A stretch of DNA of 64,000 bases from JBJHAX01 sp050480705 (GTDB lineage: Bacteria; Actinomycetota; Nitriliruptoria; Nitriliruptorales; Nitriliruptoraceae): positions 16,119 through 80,118 of the forward strand of contig JBJHAX010000007.1 in assembly GCA_050480705.1 (NCBI GenBank), read 5' to 3'. Made by a program: the position numbers and the translations under genes. Below the pieces are notes generated by a model. That model saw only the letters and a program-made list of their open reading frames with translations. It was not told the origin of the DNA and made no database searches. Shown piece by piece: positions 58,009 through 64,000 of this stretch; the first letter of the stretch is position 1, and every line of letters begins with the position of its first letter.

Positions 58009-59067
58009 TCAGCGCAGCCGCGGCGACGGTTCGACGTCCTGCTCGGCCAGTTCGTGCAGCAGATCGAGGTTGGCGGGATCGGGCGCGAGCTCGCCACGTT
58101 CGATGCGATGGGCGAGTTCGACGACGGCGGCGTTGACCGGTGCACGTTCGCCGTGCGCCCGATGGGTCTCGACGACCAGGCCGTTGATGTCGTCCACTTC
58201 GCTGTGCCGGCCGCGCTTCCAGTCCTGCAGGATCGTGGTCTCGGTGGTCGGGAGCACGAATCCTTCCAGCAAGGTGTCGAGGAGCTGCTCGACGACCTCG
58301 CCGGATGCGGCGAGATCCTGGGCGTCGAGCCCGAAGATCGGCAGGAGCTGATGGCCGCGGTGCCGACCCGCGGCCAGCGCCTCCTGGCCCGAACGGATCA
58401 TCAGCTCGCGCATGCCGGGCAGCGCCACCGCGTCGAGCATCGGCAGGCCGAGCACGGCGGTGGTCACCAGCGTCGTCGCGTTGCTGACCAGCTTCATCCA
58501 CTTCGTCGACATGATGTCGTCGACGATCTCCACGGTCCCGGCGTGCGCGAGCAGATCGCCGACCTCGCTCTCGCGCCCACGCACCGCGTCGTCGACCGCC
58601 CCGACAGCGAACCACGAGCGGTCCGGTCCGGAATGGCGCTCGACGAGACCCGGCCGGTACATGATGGACGAGATCTCGATGACCGCGCCGACGGTGCGAT
58701 GCGCCCCGACGACCTGCGCGATCGCGTCGGTGGTCATGCCGTTCTGCACGCCGGCAACGAGTGCATCGTCGGCGAGATAGGGCTCGATGAGCTGCGCCGA
58801 CCAGTGTGCGTCGTAGGCCTTCATGACGATCAGCACGACGTCGAATCGTTCCCGCAGCGTCGCGACCTCGCACAGGTGGAGCACCCGCACCGGTGTGGTC
58901 ACGGTCTCAGCCGGCATCTCGATGCGCACGCCGTACTCGCGCATCGTGGCGACGTGGTCGGGCCACTGCTCGATGAGCGTGACGTCGACGCCTGCGCGCG
59001 CGAGATCCGCACCGATGCTGGCACCGTTGGCGCCCGCACCGAGCACCGCAACCTTCGGACCAGTCAT
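58009..59067 (-). CDS. panE: 2-dehydropantoate 2-reductase-family protein (PanE/ApbA)
   Basis: 352 aa. NADPH-binding VAVLGAGANGASIGADLA; hinge region VGAVIEISSIMYRPG; catalytic Lys region STKWMKLVSNATT; and the substrate Asp/Glu region EVDDINGLVVE. It probably makes pantoate, but this is a broad family and the 2-oxo acid is not fixed by sequence. ATG with GGAG upstream. Divergent from the histidine kinase, with a 293-bp gap. Confidence 0.85.
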   Translation of the reverse strand: MTGPKVAVLGAGANGASIGADLARAGVDVTLIEQWPDHVATMREYGVRIEMPAETVTTPVRVLHLCEVATLRERFDVVLIVMKAYDAHWSAQLIEPYLADDALVAGVQNGMTTDAIAQVVGAHRTVGAVIEISSIMYRPGLVERHSGPDRSWFAVGAVDDAVRGRESEVGDLLAHAGTVEIVDDIMSTKWMKLVSNATTLVTTAVLGLPMLDAVALPGMRELMIRSGQEALAAGRHRGHQLLPIFGLDAQDLAASGEVVEQLLDTLLEGFVLPTTETTILQDWKRGRHSEVDDINGLVVETHRAHGERAPVNAAVVELAHRIERGELAPDPANLDLLHELAEQDVEPSPRLR

Positions 59068-59360
59068 CGAGACTCCACGTTGACGGCAACCTGCGGCAGC
59101 TTACGGCGCGCAGGGCCCCGAGCCTCGTCGTGGCTGCAGCAGGCGACCAGGTCACGAAGCGACGCGACGTGGAGGTCGGGCCGGAAGGCCTTCGATGCCA
59201 GAGCCGGTTGCTACGCGGACGGGTTGACCGAACGCTGTATGTTGTCGCGCGGAGGCACGGCGACCCGCCGATGCCCCGATGCGGAGCGCGAACGACCGGT
59301 CTTGATCGGATCGCAGCCGCCTTCGTAGGACGGTCGACGAAACGGCCGTGAGGCGCGCAG
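59068..59360. other. Divergent intergenic region, panE-like gene / histidine kinase
   Basis: 293 bp. It contains TTGACC at about 59223 and TATGTT shortly after, but the spacing (8 nt) is too short for one promoter. No clear operator, terminator or small ORF is seen. Confidence 0.3.
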
Positions 59361-60911
59361 ATGGTGGGGACGACGTACGGGAAGCCCCCGACCGCACGGT
59401 CGGTAGACCTTCTTGGCGCGCACCTCACCGAAAACGTGGTCGCGCTCGACCCCAACGGCGTCGTGGCCGACGTCGGGCCGTTCGCACCCGCACTCCTCGG
59501 CCATCCCGACGAGCAGCTTCCCGGCAGGCGCTTCGACGAGCTGTTCGACGCCCGTGACCGCACCCGGGTGCGCCAGGCGCGTCTGCGCGCCCGTGAAGAA
59601 CGGCCCGCATCGATCGTCGCACGCCTGGCGGACATCCCGGACCGCCTCGTCGACATCCGCTTCCAACGACCCGCCAGCCACACCGACGCCGGCGTCGCGA
59701 TGCCCACCGAAGGGGTCATTGCGGTGGTCCGTGACGTCACCGCCTCTGTCGACCTCGGCGTCGCAGCGCGCCTGCTCAGGCGCATCACGGAACGGGCGAA
59801 CAACACCTCCGACCCCAGCGTCGCAATGCGCGAGGCACTCGACGATCTGCGTGTGACGCTCGGTTGGGAGCACGGGCTGGTGGTGCAGGTCGACGACGAC
59901 GGCCGCTGCGATCCGTCGACCGCCTACGACGACCTCATAATGCAGGCACGAACCCACGGCCATGCGTGGTCAGCTTCAGCCACCGACGCCGACGACACCG
60001 ACCCCCACGGCGCGCTCACCATCCCGGTCGTCGCCGGCTCGACGACGACCGCCGCGCTCGTGCTGTGGACGACCACGGCCCGCGACCTGCCCGACAGCTT
60101 CCTCGAGATCGTCACCGAGATCGGGCGACAACTTGGCCACGTCACCGAACGCCGCAACCACCTCGACGAGCTCGAGGCGATCACCGCCGAATTGCGCCGC
60201 TCGAACCAGGAACTGGAACGGTTCGCCTACATCGCCTCGCACGACCTCCAGGAACCGCTGCGCAAGATCATCGGGTTCGCCGAGCTGCTCGAACGACGCC
60301 ACGCCGACCAGCTCGACGAGCAAGCCACGACATACCTCGGTCATCTCGTCGACGCCGCGCACCGTCAACGCTCGCTGATCGTGGACCTGCTCGCCTACTC
60401 ACGCATCGGCCGGCGCCCGCTCGAACAGCAGCCGGTCGATCTCACCGAAGTCTGCCGCGACGTCGCCGCCGACCTGTCGGTGCTCGCCGACGACGTCGAC
60501 GCGACCATCGACATCGCGGAGCTGCCACGCGTCGTCGGCGACCGCCAACGGCTCACCGAGCTGATGACGAACCTGTTCTCGAACGCGATCAAATACCGGC
60601 GGAGCGACGAGCCGCCGCATGTGACCGTCAGCGGACTCCCCACCGACCCGGGCTGGTGCGAAATATCGGTTGCCGACAACGGCATCGGCATCGACGAGCA
60701 GTACCGCGAACAGGTCTTCGAGGTCTTCCGGCGCCTGCACCCGCGCAGCGCCTATCCAGGCAGCGGGATCGGGCTCGCGATCTGCCGCAGGATCGTCGAA
60801 CAACACGGGGGCACGATCCGGCTCGAGGCGTCGGGCGCGGGCGGGACCGACGTACGGCTGACGTTGCCCGTCGACACGGCACAGGAGACCGACGATGGCC
60901 ACACCGGTTGA
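59361..60911 (+). CDS. Soluble sensor histidine kinase (PAS-GAF-like-HisKA-HATPase)
   Basis: 516 aa, no membrane helices. PAS at about 20-130 (NVVALDPNGVVADVGPFAPALLGHPDEQLPGR). A GAF-like domain with EHGLVVQVDDDGRCDPSTAYDD and LTIPVVAGSTTTAALVLWTT spans about 145-255. A coiled linker leads to the phospho-acceptor His in FAYIASHDLQEPLRKIIGFAELL. The HATPase_c N-box is LMTNLFSNAIKYRR, with DNGIGIDEQYREQVFEVF and GSGIGLAICRRIVEQHGG. The SHDLQEPLRK H-box is the phytochrome-like type. It overlaps the response regulator by 17 bp. Confidence 0.93.
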   Translation: MVGTTYGKPPTARSVDLLGAHLTENVVALDPNGVVADVGPFAPALLGHPDEQLPGRRFDELFDARDRTRVRQARLRAREERPASIVARLADIPDRLVDIRFQRPASHTDAGVAMPTEGVIAVVRDVTASVDLGVAARLLRRITERANNTSDPSVAMREALDDLRVTLGWEHGLVVQVDDDGRCDPSTAYDDLIMQARTHGHAWSASATDADDTDPHGALTIPVVAGSTTTAALVLWTTTARDLPDSFLEIVTEIGRQLGHVTERRNHLDELEAITAELRRSNQELERFAYIASHDLQEPLRKIIGFAELLERRHADQLDEQATTYLGHLVDAAHRQRSLIVDLLAYSRIGRRPLEQQPVDLTEVCRDVAADLSVLADDVDATIDIAELPRVVGDRQRLTELMTNLFSNAIKYRRSDEPPHVTVSGLPTDPGWCEISVADNGIGIDEQYREQVFEVFRRLHPRSAYPGSGIGLAICRRIVEQHGGTIRLEASGAGGTDVRLTLPVDTAQETDDGHTG

Positions 60912-61356
60912 GATCCTGCTCGTCGACGACGACGAGCAGGACATCGAACTGACCTGCGAAGCGCTCAAAGAGAGCAAGGTCAGTAACCATGTCACGACCG
61001 CGATCGATGGCGTCGAAGCCCTCGAACTGTTGCGGGGAGACGCCCCCGGGTCTTCGCCCCGGCGGCCGGACGTGATCCTGCTCGATCTGAACATGCCACG
61101 CATGGACGGGCACACGTTTCTCGAACATCTCAAACAGGACGCGGATTTGCGCAACATCCCGGTCGTGGTCCTGACCACCTCGGACGAAGAATCCGACGTC
61201 CTCAGAAGCTACGAGCTGCAGGCAGCCGCGTTCATCACCAAACCTGTCGGCCTCGACCAGATCGCCCGCGTCGTGCAGGCGATCGACGACTTCTGGCTGC
61301 AGGTCGTCCGCTTCCCGCTGCGCCAGGACGCGAATCCACCGCTCGAAGGCGGCTAG
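60895..61356 (+). CDS. Rcp1-like single-domain response regulator
   Basis: 153 aa. CheY-fold protein: acidic triad in LLVDDDEQDIELTCEALKES, the phospho-acceptor Asp in ILLDLNMPRMDG, Thr in VVLTTSD, Lys in FITKPVGLDQ. The LNMPRMDG and long alpha4-alpha5 pattern are those of phytochrome-partner regulators such as Rcp1. It lies within the histidine kinase operon and is its probable phospho-acceptor. Confidence 0.93.
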   Translation: MATPVEILLVDDDEQDIELTCEALKESKVSNHVTTAIDGVEALELLRGDAPGSSPRRPDVILLDLNMPRMDGHTFLEHLKQDADLRNIPVVVLTTSDEESDVLRSYELQAAAFITKPVGLDQIARVVQAIDDFWLQVVRFPLRQDANPPLEGG

Positions 61357-61382
61357 CAACCCGGGAGCACAAGGAGGAGGTC

Positions 61383-63095
61383 ATGCCCGGCACCTGCAAC
61401 GTCCTGCTCGTCGAGGACGATGCCGAGGACGCGCTGCTGTTCGCCACGACCCTCGAGACACGCCCGGATCGTTCCACGTCCTTCGACGTGCGAATCGCAA
61501 CGTCGCTGGCCGCTGCCATGGCGATGCTCGACGAGGCCGACGTCGTGCTGCTCGACCTCGGACTGCCCGACACGGAGGGCCTCGACGGCCTGCTGCAACT
61601 CGCCACCCGACACCCACAGCTTCCGGTCGTCGTCCTCACGGGCTCGCTCGACGAAAGACTCGGCGAAGCAGCGCTCGAGCACGGCGCACAGGACTATCTC
61701 GTCAAAGGCGACGACGACGGCCGGGCCCTGAGCAACCGGATCCTGTTCGCCGTCCAGCGCCACGCGCTCGCCCGGCAGCGCGATGCCGCGCGCGAACTGC
61801 TGCAACGCCGCTCTGAGCAACTCGAAGACGCGAACGAGCAGCTCGTCGCCGCGAACAACCTTCGTGAACAGCTCGTCAGCGTCGTCTCGCACGAACTGCG
61901 GACCCCGTTGACACCGATCATCGGGTTCGCAGAACTGCTCGAACGTGACACCAAGCTGTCCACCGACACGACCGCCAAGGCCTCCGCGATCCTTCGCAAC
62001 GCCCACCGCCTGCTGCGCCGTGTCGACGAGCTGCTGCTCATCGGCAGAGCCCGGCGTGGCCAGCTCGGGGCGCATCGTGCGACGGTGGTGTTGGGCGACG
62101 TCGTCGACGCGGCCGTCGCGAGCCTGGGAGCAGTAGCCACCGACGTCGACATCGGCGGGCCGAGTGAACTGCGGACGTTCGTCGATCCCGAGCATCTGCA
62201 GCAGATAATCGAGAATCTGCTGCACAACGCCGTCAAGTACGGCCGGCCGCCCTACAGGATCGAGATCGCTGAGATCGACGGCCACCCTGTGCTCAGTGTG
62301 ACCGATCACGGCGGCGGCATCGATCCGGCGTTCGTGCACGTCATGTGGGATCCGTTCACCCAGGGAACGGGGACATCCAGCTCAGGTGTCGGCCTCGGCC
62401 TGGCTGTCGTCCGCCTGCTTGCCGGCGCAAACGACATCGACATCGCCTACGAGCCCACCGACCATGGGGCCAGCTTTCGTCTCACCCTGCCCGGCGAGGA
62501 ATCGGCAGACTCGGTCGTTGACGCGCCCGCACCGATGAGCGCACCATCGGATGCCGCAACGGCGATCGCGCACGACCATTCGATGACGCTCGCGCACTCA
62601 CGCGCCTACCTCGTCGAATCGGCGGTGTCGTTCCTGCTGCCGGGCCTCGAGCGTGACGACGTCGTCGTCATCATCGCGCGCGACACGCATCTGCACGACA
62701 TCCGAGGCGAACTCGCACGCTCGCGGGTTGACCTCGAAGCCGCGATCCGGGATGGCAGGCTCATCCTCATGGACGCCGACGACACGCTCGCTGACCTGCG
62801 CAGCGACGACGGCGAACTCGACCTCTCGCATGTTCGACAAGCCCTCGGGGAGCTTCTGCGCCGCCTTGCATCTGGTGGACGCCGGGTGCGCGTCTACGGT
62901 GAGATGACCTCGCTGCTGTGGGATGCTGACGAGATCCCCGCTGCACTGGCGATCGAGGAATTGTGGAACGAACTACAGCGCTCTGGTTCGGTCCGGGTCC
63001 ACTGCACCTTCGATGCCGCTGCTGACGCGAACCCAGCGTTCGCAGCGCTCACCGAGCAGCACACCCAGACCGACCTCGAGCCTGCTGAACTGTGA
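61383..63095 (+). CDS. REC - histidine kinase - MEDS hybrid signalling protein
   Basis: 570 aa, ATG with AGGAGG 4 nt upstream. The N-terminal receiver (about 1-125) has VLLVEDDAEDALLFATTL, the Asp in VVLLDLGLPDTEGLDG, and YLVKGD. A coiled linker follows. HisKA at about 165-230 has SVVSHELRTPLTPIIGFAELL. HATPase_c (about 265-375) has IIENLLHNAVKYG, VTDHGGGIDP and SGVGLGLAVVRL. The C-terminal MEDS domain (about 400-560) has HSRAYLVESAVSFLLPGLERDDVVVIIA, RDGRLILMDADDTLADLR and RVYGEMTSLLWDADEIPAALAIEELWNEL. MEDS domains (from DcmR) are sensory modules linked to stress or methyl-metabolism signalling in bacteria and archaea. The REC-first, MEDS-last order with a full kinase between is unusual to me. 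Confidence 0.9.
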   Translation: MPGTCNVLLVEDDAEDALLFATTLETRPDRSTSFDVRIATSLAAAMAMLDEADVVLLDLGLPDTEGLDGLLQLATRHPQLPVVVLTGSLDERLGEAALEHGAQDYLVKGDDDGRALSNRILFAVQRHALARQRDAARELLQRRSEQLEDANEQLVAANNLREQLVSVVSHELRTPLTPIIGFAELLERDTKLSTDTTAKASAILRNAHRLLRRVDELLLIGRARRGQLGAHRATVVLGDVVDAAVASLGAVATDVDIGGPSELRTFVDPEHLQQIIENLLHNAVKYGRPPYRIEIAEIDGHPVLSVTDHGGGIDPAFVHVMWDPFTQGTGTSSSGVGLGLAVVRLLAGANDIDIAYEPTDHGASFRLTLPGEESADSVVDAPAPMSAPSDAATAIAHDHSMTLAHSRAYLVESAVSFLLPGLERDDVVVIIARDTHLHDIRGELARSRVDLEAAIRDGRLILMDADDTLADLRSDDGELDLSHVRQALGELLRRLASGGRRVRVYGEMTSLLWDADEIPAALAIEELWNELQRSGSVRVHCTFDAAADANPAFAALTEQHTQTDLEPAEL

Positions 63096-63115
63096 ACCGA
63101 GGGGAGCACGACGGC

Positions 63116-63541
63116 ATGGCCCATGTGAGTCTGATCACGCTCGCGGTTCGTGACCTCGACACCTCCCGGGTGTTCTACGAGGCACTGGGGTGGGTCGCTT
63201 CGCCAGCCTCCGTCGACGGCACGATCGTCTTCCTGCAGGGCGGCACCGTGGTGCTTGCGCTGTTCGGACGCGACGACTTCGCCGGCGAGGTGAACCAGGC
63301 GCTGTCGGAGGGACCAGCACCTATCGCGCTCGCCACCAACGTCGCCACACCAGCCGAGGTCGACGCGCTGCTTGCGACCGCGGCACAGGCCGGTGGACGC
63401 ATCGTGCGCGCCGCTGCACATGCCGACTGGGGCGGGTATTCCGGCTACGTCGCTGACCCTGACGGGCACCTGTGGGAGATCGCCCACAACCCGGGCTTTC
63501 CGCTCGGCGACGACGGACGCATCACGCTTCCCGACTCCTGA
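63116..63541 (+). CDS. VOC-family (glyoxalase/bleomycin resistance-like) protein
   Basis: 141 aa from ATG 63116 with GAGGGGAG about 10 nt upstream; a GTG at 63092 overlaps the MEDS protein stop by 4 bp. Paired beta-alpha-beta-beta-beta motifs (SLITLAVRDLDTSRVFYEALGW, IVFLQGGTVVLALFG, and GGYSGYVADPDGHLWEIAHNPGF) identify the vicinal-oxygen-chelate fold. Substrate unknown. Confidence 0.87.
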   Translation: MAHVSLITLAVRDLDTSRVFYEALGWVASPASVDGTIVFLQGGTVVLALFGRDDFAGEVNQALSEGPAPIALATNVATPAEVDALLATAAQAGGRIVRAAAHADWGGYSGYVADPDGHLWEIAHNPGFPLGDDGRITLPDS

Positions 63542-63708
63542 TCCTGCGTCTCGTCGGGACGTTCGGCACGACCTTGGGGCACTCGGCCCCTCGTCAGCGC
63601 TCCGCTGCCACGCCATGCTCACCAGAGGTGTCGTCGCGGCTGCTCACGGCAGTCAACGTCTGTGCGAATCGACGCCATGCAACGGCGAGTCGGACAACGG
63701 AGGGACAG

Positions 63709-64000
63709 ATGATGAGAACCTCGACGACAACGGCGTCGCTTCTCGGTGTGGCGGTCCTGCTGCTCGCGGCGTGCGGGGACAGTGGCGAGGATCCGCCAGC
63801 GGCGACCGACGCGCCCGTCGAGGCCCCCGTCGAGGAGGACATCGAAGCGCCCGAAGAGGCTCCCGAGGAGGAACCCGCCGATGTCGGCGGCGACCCGTCG
63901 CTCGTGTGGAGCTACCAGCACGACGAACGGGTGGACGCACTCGCGATCTCGCCCGACAACACGACGCTCGCCGTCAACGAGCGTGCCGTCTACACCCACC
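63709..64000 (+). CDS. Lipoprotein with propeller-type repeat, truncated by the window end
   Basis: Partial, 97 codons seen. ATG-ATG start with GGAGGG upstream. Signal peptide and lipobox LLLAAC (Cys22). A Pro/Glu-rich acidic linker (EAPVEEDIEAPEEAPEEE) follows. From residue about 66 it has WSYQHDERVDALAISPDNTTLAVNERAVYTH, one blade of a WD40-like/YVTN beta-propeller. The remainder is outside the window. The 167-bp gap before it shows only a weak GGGGC/GCCCC hairpin near 63577-63591. Confidence 0.75.
   Translation, partial: MMRTSTTTASLLGVAVLLLAACGDSGEDPPAATDAPVEAPVEEDIEAPEEAPEEEPADVGGDPSLVWSYQHDERVDALAISPDNTTLAVNERAVYTH

Noticed and set aside
1..64000. Mobile elements, prophage, CRISPR, rRNA, tRNA
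   Set aside because: No transposase, integrase, phage genes, spaced repeats or structured RNA genes were found; base composition appears even throughout.

Overview
The window is about 64 kb of very GC-rich, gene-dense bacterial chromosome. Start codons are frequently GTG and occasionally TTG. Several markers point to an actinomycete (Actinomycetota): a PASTA-domain PknB-type kinase, an imuA'-imuB-dnaE2 mutasome under an actinobacterial-type LexA box, the glnA / glnE / second-glnA set, mycobacterial/streptomycete-like GlnR half-sites, and many leaderless-looking starts. A deep-branching, non-mycelial lineage such as Nitriliruptoria is a guess only. There is no rRNA, tRNA, CRISPR array, prophage, transposase or integron. 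The region reads as ordinary chromosome, with interesting regulation embedded in it.

Layout. 0-5.2 kb: a thioredoxin-fold lipoprotein, two small proteins, a coiled-coil lipoprotein, a PknB-like PASTA kinase and a zinc-ribbon membrane protein. 5.3-10.7 kb: an aromatic-residue leader peptide with an attenuator-like hairpin in front of DAHP synthase, then threonine aldolase, phosphofructokinase, MsrB, PlsC and a small membrane protein. 10.7-17.4 kb: a translationally coupled minus-strand operon (zinc-ribbon membrane protein, ROK kinase, degenerate EEP protein, DPP IV-type peptidase), diverging from a multi-TM protein with a second degenerate EEP domain. 17.4-23 kb: glycosyltransferase, NYN-domain protein, small zinc-ribbon protein, MutM, and a DEDD exonuclease/GIY-YIG (Cho-like) repair nuclease with its own SOS box. 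23-29.8 kb: CsaA-like protein, TrpD, a receiver protein, cysteine desulfurase, USP protein, TusA, an A-type Fe-S carrier and glycerate kinase. 29.8-34.5 kb: NadA, then the coupled sucB-lipB-lipA lipoylation block. The E2 carries two tandem E3-binding domains. 34.5-38.6 kb: hydrolase, MscS channel and glnA, the last with GlnR-like upstream repeats.

38.7-41.9 kb: a coupled glycosyltransferase / debranching-enzyme pair. 42-45.4 kb: a large acidic surface protein. 45.6-51 kb: imuA'-imuB-dnaE2. 51-53 kb: a small membrane protein, DoxX and a HAD phosphatase. 53-57.4 kb: glnE and a second, non-adenylylatable-type glnA. 57.6-59.1 kb: acylphosphatase and a PanE-like reductase. 59.3-63.1 kb: a signalling operon of a histidine kinase, an Rcp1-like regulator and a REC-kinase-MEDS protein. 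The window ends with a VOC protein and the start of a propeller-type lipoprotein.

The genes connect in four places. glnA (with its adenylylation Tyr), glnE and the Phe-substituted second glnA form a nitrogen-assimilation set. sucB-lipB-lipA pairs a lipoate-dependent enzyme with its lipoylation machinery. Two DNA-damage loci share LexA-box-like operators. The aroF leader suggests transcription attenuation on top of the allosteric domain of the enzyme. The best candidates for something little described are that leader, the duplicated E3-binding domain, the degenerate EEP proteins and the REC-kinase-MEDS signalling operon.
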